Source of the DNA: Protonemura montana
Lineage: Eukaryota > Arthropoda > Insecta > Plecoptera > Nemouridae
Reading direction: 5' to 3'
Length of the DNA stretch: 64,000 nt
Assembly (NCBI GenBank): GCA_947568835.1
Contig: OX387603.1
Location: 17,508,651-17,572,650 of the forward strand
The notes below the pieces were generated by a model that was not told where the DNA came from, did not search any database, and was given only the letters and a program-made list of their open reading frames with translations. The position numbers and the translations under genes were made by a program. Below, piece by piece: positions 13,501 through 22,712 of this stretch. The stretch's first letter is position 1. Every line of letters starts with the position of its first letter.

Positions 13501-15974
13501 TCTCTCGTCTTCAATTTCGCAGCAAAAAAAAACTATGCAAATCCCTGTCAAATAACTTGTTATCTGCTGGACCCACAAGCTCCGGCCGAGATCCCTCTTT
13601 ATCGTCGTCTTTCCCTTCATCAAGTTTTAGCCTACAAAAGTCAACTACAGTTGATCAAATCTTTCCAAACTACTAAGTGGAACTAAATAGAATTAACTGA
13701 GTTCCTTTCAAGTTTATGCAAATATGTATGTGTTTGCCAGCCTCATCATTTCTGACCTCAAAAAAGGCCTGGGTGTCATTTTAATTAAGTATCATCCGTG
13801 GTCTTCCAAACGTCTAATTGTTCAACTAAAACACTTCAAATTCGATGCTCTGTGAAATTAAATTTGCCGGCCCGAGCAGCGAACCGAAATGAGTATTATT
13901 TAAATGACTAACAATTCAAGCAGCCGAGAAAAACCCATGCGAGCTGAAATTTGTATCGCCCAACTCTCGTCTTCGTAAAATATCAGTAGCTGTTGATATT
14001 GTAGAGAAATATCCCTGAGTTTTTGCGACCCTTCCCCTGCGTACCTGCTCGTCGGGCCGCGACCATCCCAGACGAGCTGCCGCCGGGTGGTTTTTGCCAC
14101 AACAATAGCATCGTTTACTACAGTCGGCAAAATTCAGACCTTTATCTGCAAAACTTGTCATATCCGCGTCAAAACTGGCGATGTACCTGACGTTGCTTGG
14201 AGAGCTGTGTCGGCGTTAAAAATACCAAAATGCAATTCCTCAAAATGTCAGAAGCTCGATTCCGACAATTATCAAATAACTTGGCTAGCCGGCATAGGTA
14301 TATTCTTTTCCACTACCCGGGCTGTCGATCGTCATTGTTACTTACAAAGTGAATTACCGCCATCAAGTGCAATCTTGACTTTTTACAATTTCAGCAGTAG
14401 TTGAAAATGTGGTGGAATCACCCTGGATGATTTATCTTTCCGTGCGTACCGTACCTATCCACCCGGCCACGGCCATCCTTGGGCTGCTATCATCGCGTGA
14501 TTTATTTGCACAGCTAGTAATTCAGTGCTATAGATGAAAACGATGCCGTCTTTAATGACTGCAGTTGGGAATATTCAGATTTAAACATGAGCAACTTGAC
14601 GTGTCCGCGTCAATAGTTGCCATGGAAAATCTGACGTTTTCCTTTTTAACGTATTCTTTGGGTACAACAACAATTTCGACCTTTCATTTCAAATGGCCGT
14701 CGATCGATAGCGATCAAGTTTGCACCCGCGACCACGTGTTTCCCATATTTTTGCATACACCTGTTTTAATCTTCGTTCCAAACTAGCTATTCACACTCTT
14801 ACATTGTATAAGTTAAGCAAATTAACCGTGAGTGGTCGTAAGCAGCAAAGTCAATAGTTGTCGATGTTGGAGCAAAAGTTCCGCGGTGTTTGAAATGGCG
14901 CAACAAATTAATTCTTAATCGACTTGCTGATAATTTAAGATAAGCCAGTGCCATAATTATAAATCAAAAAGCTACATTTGTGGAATTTCTTGCAGTATCA
15001 GCAGTCAGCACCGGGTTTAGTCTCTGATATGAACATTTTGACAGCCATGACCGCATATTACGGTCGTGGGAAATTATTTCAGGCTGTACGTCATTGAAAA
15101 ACGAGTGTTATTCCGAACATCAAAAAATGTAAGCATTTAGAGCGGGCAAGCAAGTGCACAGATGTCAGATACAGCAACCGAGTCGCTAAAGTGAACAAAT
15201 CATCACCTTGCCTGTTGTCTATTACTCGAGCGGAGAAATTGAGAGAAGTTCATAGTTCCTAAGATTATTTTATCGTGAATATTTATATTGTTATCAATTA
15301 TTATTTTTATCATCATTAATAAAGTTATCATTATAATTAATATTAATTACTTATATTTTACTATCTATATTCTTAATTAAAAAAAAAAACGTTACCACCT
15401 GTATGAATACAAATTGTAACTAATAAATCAAATCAAATGTTCCCCGATTCAAACTCAGCGCTACGCGCGTTGGTAAGTGCTTCTAGCGCGCGGCTTGGGT
15501 TTCATGAACTACGGGTCTTTTAAACTCGGCGCGTATCCGCTCGTACAAAGAACCACTAGCGCAGTGGTGCGGTTCTTATGCACTACGGTTTTTTCGAATT
15601 CCGCGGTACCTACAGCGGTTTGCTACTACTAGCGCCGCTTTCCTATTCTGTAACACTAAGAAAGGCCCGAGCCCACCTGCTCTGCCTTGGGCTACGTATC
15701 TCCCTTCCCTATCTTTTATCTATGATAATATATTAAGAATATGAAATTGGATTAACTCAACCTGCCTTGTTTATATTTTAGAAGGATATTGATGCTCCAT
15801 ATGAACTCACTCAATTGCTCCTGCAGTACGGCCTGATCCCTCAATTGTCTTGGAGCCCCATCGTTGCTCCTGCTCATTCACATCGTTGACAAAATCAGGA
15901 TCGGTCTCCCAATCGTCATTACCATCACCATCATCGGTAACGGTCACATTCTGCCCAGCTCCTGCCTTCCACAT
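4596..15974 (-). CDS. CTTN: Cortactin (Arp2/3-activating actin-binding protein)
   Basis: Cortactin binds and activates the Arp2/3 complex, stabilises branched actin at the cell cortex and recruits partners through its SH3 domain. Nine coding exons on the minus strand: 15811-15974, 7530-7936, 7169-7279, 6317-6529, 6011-6234, 5705-5788, 5094-5445, 4817-4872, 4596-4676. They sum to 1,692 bases, or 563 residues (human 550). Visible in order: MWKAGAG start, the DDW Arp2/3 motif at residues 20-22 within an acidic stretch, five 37-residue HS1/cortactin repeats (about residues 80-264; human has six and a half), a charged Glu/Arg-rich coiled coil (about 300-490), and a C-terminal SH3 domain (about 506-563) with ALYDYQ, GWWRG and the PANYV end. 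Exon 3 encodes exactly one 37-residue repeat. All introns are GT-AG. Intron 1 (7937-15810, 7.9 kb) is almost filled by a large palindromic element. The 5' untranslated exon is not defined. Confidence 0.96.
9678..9929 (+). repeat. 252-bp direct repeat, copy 1 in left arm
   Basis: It starts CTCAGGGATATTTCTC and ends GACACCCAG. It recurs exactly 540 bases downstream at 10218-10469, and again in inverted form in the right arm, so the element carries four copies. No difference between copies was seen over the stretch compared. Confidence 0.85.
10218..10469 (+). repeat. 252-bp direct repeat, copy 2 in left arm
   Basis: Second copy of the module, 540 bases after the first. The sequence after it (GTCAACCAAACGAGC) is unique to the inner part of the arm, while copy 1 is followed by GCCTTTTTTGAGGTC. 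Confidence 0.85.
10810..12888. other. Loop (unique centre) of the palindromic element
   Basis: About 2.1 kb of mostly A/T-rich sequence present once. It contains a small nested inverted repeat (10957-11172) and, near its right end on the minus strand (12612-12811), a 66-codon open stretch with no ATG. That stretch has seven cysteines within 15 residues (pattern C-x-C-x4-C-x-C-C-x2-C), weakly like half of a CXC/tesmin motif. The plus-strand frames at 12335-12556 and 12540-12809 are not recognisable. Nothing here is an intact transposase. Confidence 0.6.
10957..11172. repeat. Small nested inverted repeat in the loop
   Basis: Arms at about 10959-11030 and 11100-11171 match in inverted orientation. 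The outer ends read ACCGACAGCGAGTCCGGGCG on the left and its reverse complement on the right. The roughly 70-base spacer contains GTCTCATTGCGTTTCAAA (near 11060-11076), the reverse complement of a stretch just outside the left arm (10930-10947). It looks like a miniature foldback or MITE inserted in the loop. No clean target duplication was found. Confidence 0.65.
12889..15721 (-). repeat. Right arm of the palindrome
   Basis: Reverse complement of the left arm. It carries the 252-base modules at 13229-13480 and 13769-14020 and the diverged subrepeats near 14040-14260 and 14450-14690 (CCGCGTCAA at 14164 and 14605 marks their register). It lacks the 10 bases (ACTCATCGGT) present in the outer left arm near 8033-8042. 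It ends about 90 bases from the cortactin exon 1 splice donor. Confidence 0.85.
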
Positions 15975-16465
15975 TGTAAGGTTTTTGTTTGATCTACAAA
16001 TATGGGAAACAATTTTACAATCGTATATGATCGTCTAAAACCAAAGAATAAATATCAGATTTAATCTGTATTCATTCAGTTAACCTTAATGATGTTTCAG
16101 TTACAGCATAAAGACACTGAAGCAGACCAAGCAGAACCTACCTAGATCGGTAGTAGGTAAGTGCCCTAATGTGATTTTGTCAACACATACAACAGGTATG
16201 AGGTGGATTTCTAGGAATTGGCTGTAGCGACCAAAAAGCTGCAATTCTTATGTTATCATCACCGCTTACAGATAAACGCCGATTAGACACAAGGGAAACT
16301 GACACACCCCACACGACACCGCTGTCAGCTGTTGAGCTAGCCGCGTTGGCTACGTTGAGGTTGACGTTGACGTTGATGACCTTGCGAAACGTTAGTGGCA
16401 TTTCAGTCAAAGAATAGCGAGTAGCGCCAGTATCTTTAAATAAATTCGTTCGACAAGTATTTAAA
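15975..16465. promoter_or_regulatory. Divergent (head-to-head) promoter region of CTTN and TAF7
   Basis: The cortactin start codon (15974, minus) and the TAF7 start codon (16466, plus) are 491 bases apart and point away from each other, so both promoters must lie here unless distant 5' exons exist. A possible splice acceptor TTTGTAG lies about 20 bases upstream of the cortactin ATG on the minus strand, hinting at an untranslated first exon. A 99-codon minus-strand frame (16180-16479) has no recognisable content and overlaps TAF7 exon 1, so it is not called. Confidence 0.5.
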
Positions 16466-19400
16466 ATGAACCGACACATAGAAGTAAAAAGAGAGGCTGA
16501 TGTACCAGCAGAATTGGAAAGTCAGTTCATTCTTCGGCTTCCGCAGGTATTAAATGGCATCCCTTGTAGGAAGATCATAACCTAAATCGTCTCATAAGAT
16601 AATTATGTTTACAACTTCATCTTATTAGGTAGTTATATTAACGATATTTGTTTCTTTTCAGGAACCATCGAGGGTCTTGCGTGAAGCCTTGAGAAGTGGC
16701 ACTGTCCATTTAAAAGATCGGATGTCCATCAAACTCGAAAGCGACATGAGATATGGTGAAGTCCGTGTCGACCATTGGTTGATGCACGCAAAAGTTGTTG
16801 ACTTGCCAACGATTGTCGAATCTCTAAAGACAATTGATGGAAAAAGCTTTTATAAGACAGCGGACATTTGCCAGGCTAGTAAAATTTAATTTATTTAGTA
16901 TGTAGTGTTTTCAAGCAAGAGTGTGAGCTAATTTTACATCTAATAATGTATAGGTAATGCATACCTCTAAGTATTAGCAGACTGGCCAAGGCAGTCAGGC
17001 ATCGATAGCCGCCAGGGCTTGTATATTTGACCTCTTAGGCTCCTGGAAAAATGTTGAAAGTAGCTTTTGAAATCAGATGTTATTGTGGCACAGTTAGAAA
17101 CAAAATAGAAACAATTGTTCTATGCGAAGAGGTAGCTTCATTCAGATCAGCTCATATTAGTAAAATTTGCTTCAAGGAAATTACCACATTCTACTAATTT
17201 AGATTTATTTACGTATAAAAAATTATGTTTAGTAAGTAAATAGCAGGTTGGAGTAGATTTTTTTTTAGTGGATTGATAGTTTGGATTAATATGATACAAC
17301 TGTACCCATCATACCAACCCACCTCCACCAAGAGCGGGGCTCCAAAAATTTCCCATTCGCCTTTGAGTAACCAGGCTTTCACTGTCCCTGTGTCTATACC
17401 TAACCCAGATCAAAGCCGTAGATCGCCCTAGATTATGCTATTTTTCTTTGGTACTATTTTTCTTTAGTCTATTGTACAAACATATATGGCATACTACCAA
17501 GCAAGGAAAAAATAATATTTCTATTGGTTCCTTTATCAGATGGTTATTTGTAAAGAAGAAGATGATCAAAATCTCACTGATGAAGAGTCACCAGCTAAAA
17601 CTAAAAAGAAAGATCCCAACAAAGTCGACAAGAAGTTTTTATATCCTCATGGAATAACACCACCTATGAAAAATGTAAGACGGCGACGATTTAGGAAAAC
17701 TCTCAAGAAGAAGTATGTTGAGGCGCCAGAGATTGAAAAGGAAGTGAAGCGGCTCTTAAGGATTGACAATGATGCTGTCAATGTCAAATGGGAAATTATC
17801 AGTGAAGACGATGACAAAATAAAGGGAGGCATTGTCATTAAGGAAGAAATTATTCATCACGGCGACACTTCTCTTTCCTTGGAAACCAGCAATCAGCAAA
17901 GTGTTGACGTTGGTAAGCTCATCTTGGAAAGGGTTGCTACGAAGTAGAATCAAAGATTTCTATGGGTCGTATGGTATGGCCGGGTCATATGGGTCATATG
18001 GTTCTATGGTTCATGGGTGCTTGCAATTACACATAATAGGCACAATAGGAGTAATAATTACACATTCTCAGACATCGAGTTGATATTTATTTGTCTTTTC
18101 TATCCAGCCGAGCACGACATATTTGGGGAAGCGGTGAGTGACTCGGAAGAGGAAACCAATATCAACATCATGGAGCTTGAAGACGAAAACAGCAGACCTT
18201 CTGCTGATGACAGCCGACTCTCTGATACGAACTCATTACAGGCAAGCTTGTGTTAACAAGTCTCCCAAATTTGTATTAAATCTACACCAAATGTAAATAT
18301 TTTCACTCCACTGATATGGCTTGTCAAATTTCTAAATTACTTGATACCTACAAAACCTTCTGCCAGATACACACAACACCTGGCAAGGCCTAGGGTTGCT
18401 GGATTTGGGTAGGAGTCAAAACACTAGTCGAAACTACTTACCACTTTCATAAGAAGATTATCTGCCAACAACAGAAGCACAAATGTTTACTCAAATTCAT
18501 AAGCCTGGTCTATTTGTATCCATGAAATTAACCCTTAACAGAATTGAAATGCTTTCTGGAAGCAAGCCTCCAAACCCTCAAATGTGTGCCCCTTTTGGAT
18601 GTAGCTTATTTCTAAGAGCCTGCAAGTTTTTGTGGGCCTGGGCCCACAAATTACCCATTCCTTTTGTCTTTAGAGAGGAAGATGTGGGGCATGTGTTTTT
18701 GCTTGAGTGTAGGGACATCACTTCCATAGTTCTTAATTTAGCATTGACAGTAGGTTAAGGCTCTGTATTTATGCAAATATTTTAGAGTGCTTTTAACTGC
18801 CAAGAATGAAATGGCAAGTGTGCTGTCTGAACACAAAGATGAAACACTAAAACAAAATCTAAGTCCACATTTGCTGCATTTACTGCTTCAGGGCACTCCA
18901 TCGTCGAGCCACCACCTGGTGACACAGTTCAGTAAGGAGATGTTTAGCCCTCGCAGCGGTCGGCCGTCAAGCTCCGTGAAACGAGAGCTGCCTGACGAAT
19001 TCACGCGCACCATAAAAACGGAACCGACGTATGACTACAAGTCTGACGATGCATATGGGGAGCAGCAGATGTCACGTGGAGATGTGCAGATGCGGATGGA
19101 GCAGCTTGAGCAACAGTTGGCAGAGCTAAATCAGCGACGGCAGCAACAGGAGTTGGAAATCGCTAACATTGAGAATTACGCCCTTCGACAGCGGTTCCAG
19201 GAGAATCTTGATCGGCTCCTCAACGAACAGATGGACAAGGAACTGGAGGTGAGTGGTTCTTGCCGGTTTTTTATCCATTTTCAAATTGATATTCATCAAA
19301 TCCACTCTTTTACCAGTGTGGATGTTACTATCCTAGCAAGATTACATATTTTAGCTGCATGTAAGTGCTTATGTGTCCGTATCAAGCTTGTGATAAATCC

Positions 19401-19628
19401 AAGCAACGTATTGTTTTTAGCATTTAAAGGATATTTTGTTTGGTAATAGTAGGCATTATCCTGAAACATGTTTATTTATTTTAATAACAATTGGATTAGT
19501 TAAGCAAAAATCAAAACTAGCACAAGGCCTACAAGGTCTCACAGACAAGAGCTTCCTAGAAAATTGAAGCTTGACTTCTGATTTCATTCCAGATTCAGGA
19601 GCTTTCATCATTGCTGCAACAAATGTGA
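16466..19628 (+). CDS. TAF7: TFIID subunit 7 (TAF7)
   Basis: TAF7 is a subunit of the general transcription factor TFIID. It binds the TAF1 module and restrains its activity until initiation. Six exons: 16466-16546, 16662-16874, 17540-17912, 18108-18241, 18892-19248, 19593-19628, giving 397 residues (human 349). The N-terminal TAFII55 domain is clear: [11 protein letters not shown] (residues 16-26), [25 protein letters not shown], then [19 protein letters not shown]. After it come an acidic linker ([16 protein letters not shown]) and a C-terminal coiled coil ending before a short last exon. Two introns need GC rather than GT donors: after 16874 (CAG then GCTAGT) and after 18241 (CAG then GCAAGC); the nearest GT alternatives give frameshifts and stops. 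The last 21 coding bases overlap the PSTK coding region on the other strand. A plus-strand AATAAA at 20179-20184 could be its poly(A) signal. Confidence 0.95.
16875..17539 (+). other. GC-AG intron 2 of TAF7
   Basis: The exon before ends in codons for TADICQ and the exon after begins with MVICKEED. Joining them in frame requires the donor CAG|GC at 16875-16876, with acceptor TTTATCAG ending at 17539. The nearest GT (GCTA|GTAAAA) would lead to a stop codon a few residues into exon 3. The intron contains no other gene. Confidence 0.8.
18242..18891 (+). other. GC-AG intron 4 of TAF7
   Basis: Donor CAG|GCAAGC at 18242-18243 matches the strong consensus of GC-AG introns (AG|GCAAGT). The acceptor is CTGCTTCAG ending at 18891. 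The alternative GT at 18250 shifts the frame and meets a stop codon early in exon 5. The open frame at 18483-18758 lies inside this intron and is not a gene I recognise. Confidence 0.8.
19481..19490 (-). terminator. Candidate poly(A) signal of PSTK
   Basis: AATAAATAAA on the minus strand, about 120 bases past the PSTK stop codon and inside the last intron of TAF7. If used, the two transcripts overlap antisense over the whole last TAF7 exon. Confidence 0.45.
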
Positions 19629-20462
19629 GCTTTGGGGGTCAAACTGCTGTTCCAAGAAAACTGGTAAGCCTTGGCTAGGCAAGCAGAGGTCCCCTGCACG
19701 TAACTGTGCTAACACCCGCTGCCGCTGTCCGTTAAACCACGCCGCCCGTTCGCGCAGACATTGACGGTCCCCGGTCTGCGTCCGCATTAATCGACTAACT
19801 AAGCTGCGAAGCTCCAAATCAACTGTGTGAACAATGCTCTGCTCAACTCTCGATTCTGTATCAACACGGTGCTTTACTGGGTCTGCGAGAGAACGATCCA
19901 CAAGACGATTAATCTCGGTGAAGTCAACACTATGAGCTGGAAGTATCAATGAGTGAAGTTCCCAAAGATTTTGTTCGACATTTGGTGGCTGAATTCGAGT
20001 AGACATTCTTTTTATGACTTCCTCGGGAACCGCATATTTTTGACGTTCTCTGTTGATTCGAAGAGCTTCGTTGACATCAAGGTTTAAGTAAATCTGGCAA
20101 AAACTGATTTCGTGCAATCTGGCCAGCTGAAAGTATTCATATCGCATACTACGGTAGTACATGTTGTCATCGATCAACAATAAAGTATTGTTAATATGTG
20201 ATTGTTTGTTCACCTTCAATTGCTTAATCATACCAGAGACTTTGGTAGAAACAGCTTGACGAGCAGCCTTCCAACTAGTTTCGCTGCTGTGGCTCTGGAT
20301 GGAGACTGGAATCAGCTCGTCGTATGATACTACATGAACATCATAGGTGCTATTGATGTCATTCACAAAACATCTCCGTGCTGACTGAGTCAGGGTTGTT
20401 TTGCCACTGCCAGGTAACCCAATCATAATAACAAGGCCAATCATTGGCTTTTCATTAGCCAT
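19608..20462 (-). CDS. PSTK: L-seryl-tRNA(Sec) kinase
   Basis: PSTK phosphorylates seryl-tRNA(Sec) with ATP to O-phosphoseryl-tRNA(Sec), which SepSecS converts to selenocysteinyl-tRNA, so the organism should make selenoproteins. Single exon, 284 residues. The P-loop GLPGSGKT is at residues 15-22. The family motifs SYDELIP (about 46-52), WKAARQAV, LLIDDNMYYRSMRYE (about 95-110) and SFCQIYLNLD follow, then the helical C-terminal half with LWELHSLILP. It is shorter than the human protein (about 350) mainly in the C-terminal region. The start at 20462 is chosen because MANEKPMIG directly precedes the P-loop strand. Its 3' end overlaps TAF7 on the opposite strand, and it begins only 65 bases after the TIMM10B stop on the same strand. 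Confidence 0.93.
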   Translation of the reverse strand: MANEKPMIGLVIMIGLPGSGKTTLTQSARRCFVNDINSTYDVHVVSYDELIPVSIQSHSSETSWKAARQAVSTKVSGMIKQLKVNKQSHINNTLLLIDDNMYYRSMRYEYFQLARLHEISFCQIYLNLDVNEALRINRERQKYAVPEEVIKRMSTRIQPPNVEQNLWELHSLILPAHSVDFTEINRLVDRSLADPVKHRVDTESRVEQSIVHTVDLELRSLVSRLMRTQTGDRQCLRERAAWFNGQRQRVLAQLRAGDLCLPSQGLPVFLEQQFDPQSSHLLQQ

Positions 20463-20527
20463 AGTTCCACTACAATAATACTCTACAATTATATGTTAAT
20501 GCTTCATTACTTGTTGTAAGCCAGTCA
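20463..20527 (-). promoter_or_regulatory. 65-base gap between TIMM10B stop and PSTK start, with splice-acceptor-like site
   Basis: Read on the minus strand, the gap ends TATTGTAG then seven bases and the PSTK ATG. A second GTAG lies about 14 bases further upstream. This is too short for a usual animal promoter plus poly(A) site of the upstream gene. It could be a trans-splice acceptor of an operon, a cis-spliced 5' exon, or chance in A/T-rich sequence. The pyrimidine tract is weak. Confidence 0.35.
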
Positions 20528-21007
20528 TCAGTCTTTTGATGGTGCAACTTCTGACAGTGTTTCTGATGCAGTGGCTGCTTCTCTAGCTGCTGCCAAATTA
20601 GCAATTTCTTGGGCCTTGTTCATATCGTCCATTCTTTTTTGAACTATTCCTGGCTGAATCTCAACATACACCTGCATGATCTTGTGGTTGACATTTATGT
20701 GCTTACTTGCACAGAGGTTGACACAATTTACCTGTAAAACCACAATCGGTTATGCAACTACTTGAAACACAAGAATTTTAATATGAAATGAGAAATTTAC
20801 CTCGTCGTCTGTTAAATTTCTGTCGTTCAGCGTATATATGCATCGTGAAAAGCACATTTCCGACATTCCATTGTATAATTGCAAGAAATCTCTGAACTGA
20901 AATAAGACAGGAAAGTATTAAAAGCGTGCACTTTTCTACGATTTATGAGTCCACAGATTTTGTGATGTTACAGCAAAACAAACATTTCTCAGAGCAGCAT
21001 GATCCAT
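20528..21007 (-). CDS. TIMM10B: Small Tim protein TIMM10B (Tim9b)
   Basis: Small intermembrane-space chaperone of the mitochondrial import system. In animals TIMM10B is part of the TIM22 carrier translocase. Three exons: 20984-21007 (MDHAALRN), 20801-20896 and 20528-20731, giving 107 residues (human 103). The twin CX3C motifs that form the disulfide-bonded helical hairpin are CFSRC in exon 2 and CVNLC in exon 3. FRDFLQLYNGMSEMCF and the QPGIVQKRM segment favour TIMM10B over TIMM9 or TIMM10. The tiny first exon is inferred from an ATG in frame, a GTTTGT donor and the match of ALRN-FRDFL to the family N-terminus. It is followed by PSTK after 65 bases. Confidence 0.9.
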
Positions 21008-21310
21008 TCGTTACTACTTGTCAGTGAACTCAATCAGGTACTCAAATGAAGTTTGAATGCATAAAACTGCCCGATATCAAATTAATTTAAATTATTGTTT
21101 GCTGTACTAAATTCCAAAATGATTGTTATATCTAAATAATTTGATAATATGCTTTTGAGGTTAATACAACCACCTCACAAGTAGGGCTACTTCATGAGAC
21201 CGTTGATAAGGCCACACAAGACTATGTACCTCCTGCTGCCCTCTAGATTCAATATGCAAACTAAAGCACCGTTTATAGTAAAAGAGCGGTGAAAATGAAT
21301 ACAAAGACAA

Positions 21311-21342
21311 ATTTGTACATTATACACGTATAATGTACAAAT
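21311..21342. repeat. Perfect 15-bp palindrome
   Basis: Two 15-base arms (ATTTGTACATTATAC and its complement) are separated by two bases. It is followed by two short diverged tandem units (21370-21470 and 21530-21590) sharing the motif gtgaactttttggcgaaaggta in looser form. It may mark the end of a small element. Confidence 0.5.
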
Positions 21343-21609
21343 ATCGTTTGGTGTGTCAAAATCACATTTAGGTGATTTTGGGTGATCCTAGGGTCCCCTC
21401 GTAAACTTTTTTAAAGTTTTTAGCAAAGGTACACAATTTTCATTTTTTATTTGTATGTGCTAAGGCTGTAATTTGTTTATGTTATTGTTGCCCTTGTACG
21501 TATTTCTTGTATTGACATCATTTTTGGTGTATCTGGGGTTCGTCCGTGGACTTTTTGGCGAAAGGTAAACAATTTCTCTTTACGATTTTGTTGTCCTAAA
21601 ACTGTGCGT

Positions 21610-21668
21610 ATCTTGTGGTCATGGGCGTCCGGAGGGGGGTGTAAGGGGGTGCGCTTGCACCCCCCCTG
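21610..21668 (+). repeat. GC-rich hAT-like terminal motif
   Basis: The sequence GGGCGTCCGGAGGGGGG, followed by GTGCGCTTGCACCCCCCTGG, resembles the termini of ZMYM/TTF-type hAT transposons. A related motif lies in inverted orientation at 31115-31155. No matching 8-bp duplications were found, so the two are probably ends of separate decayed copies rather than one 9.5 kb element. Confidence 0.4.
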
Positions 21669-22712
21669 GGAATAACATTCGCCATCGCCTCTGTGCAGGA
21701 CATTCCGTAACAGGGTGCTTGTTTCGCTCCAAGCAACGAAATCAAATTTTAATTTTTGCTGGCAGCGAACAAAGTATTGGTCCAGGTTCCTTACTTCAAA
21801 AGAATCGGTAAGCTCATACCATGTTTTTGACGGCTATCTTGCAGACACGAAAATCCGCGCCCATCCAGAGCCGAATTACTCATTTCGCTGTAGTGCTGGT
21901 CGCCGCGAAACAAGTCCACTGGTTTAAATTTAACTCGGCAGTCAAAAAAGCAGAAAAATCTCTCTCCGTGTTTGATGTTCCAGAATGTTCCAGGATGTTC
22001 TAGAGAGTCTCTAGCTGACTGGAGTTCACTGATCTGGCTGATCTCGAAAATATGATCGCTGCTCCGGCGCCGCTGATATCATAAGGGAGCATGCATGTAA
22101 TGCAAAATGTCTCCTGCAACATAATTTGACCTTTAAATTGGGGTTAATAATGTTACTTTTCCAGTATCGACTTCGACATTAAAACTTTGAATGGTATGTG
22201 TTTGATGAGCGTAGCGAGCGAAAAAATCCAACCCCAATTGCAATTTTAATCTATGCTTTAAATCATTTCACTTGGTTGTCAGATTTTGGATTTGACTTCT
22301 GAAAAATGGGTGACCATCGTACACATGACATGTTCTCACATGTTGAAAGTTAGTTCAGCAACTTAACTCGCCTTGCTTTTAAGCAAGACGAGCTTGCTGG
22401 GGCGTTAAGCCAGTGGTCCCATTGGAGCTCGTCGACAGGAGTAGACCACATACACCGGGTTTCCCCTCCTCCCTTCTAAATTAGGAAGGTAAATCATCAT
22501 TCTCATCATCACTCACTCATTTCTCGGCACTATTAGACCAGTGCCACATTGTCCGTTGTCAAAACAGTGCGTCGTTAAACGTCACTAATCAATCAATCAA
22601 TCTGTAAGATCTGTAAGATCACACTACAACGCAGAAAATATAGTATCTTGTAAAGGTTTGCAACAAGTTTTGCAACAATATCACAATATCAGAATGTCAC
22701 AATGTCAGAATA

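Larger units (their letters stand above)
7964..15722. mobile_element. 7.76 kb foldback (palindromic) element in cortactin intron 1
   Basis: Two inverted arms (7967-10809 and 12889-15721, about 2.84 kb each) flank a 2,079-base loop (10810-12888). Inside the arms, position x pairs with 23698 minus x over long stretches with no net gap. Every translated frame I compared from 8912 to 10338 is identical in the opposite arm. The outermost 90 bases differ by a 10-base indel and at least three substitutions. The same 9 bases, TGATAATAT, occur directly at 7955-7963 and 15723-15731, as a target-site duplication would. No transposase is recognisable. The architecture resembles Drosophila FB/Galileo-type foldback elements, or Mutator-like elements with long terminal inverted repeats (9-bp duplication), but the family is not established. 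Confidence 0.85.

Noticed and set aside
8912..14786. Mirror-image open frames (73, 76, 81, 87 and 105 codons) in both palindrome arms
   Set aside because: Each appears twice only because the arms are copies. None shows a domain, a conserved start context or a splice partner.
7964..15722. Palindrome as a pure assembly or amplification artefact
   Set aside because: Artefactual foldbacks usually repeat the flanking gene. Here the two flanks are different cortactin exons, the loop is unique, the outer ends differ and a 9-bp duplication flanks the unit. It still deserves a long-read check.
16180..16479. 99-codon minus-strand frame between CTTN and TAF7
   Set aside because: It has no recognisable motif, overlaps TAF7 exon 1 antisense and lies in the divergent promoter region.
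18483..18758. 91-codon plus-strand frame in TAF7 intron 4
   Set aside because: It is unrecognisable, lies wholly within an intron defined by exon phase and protein similarity, and is no longer than expected by chance.
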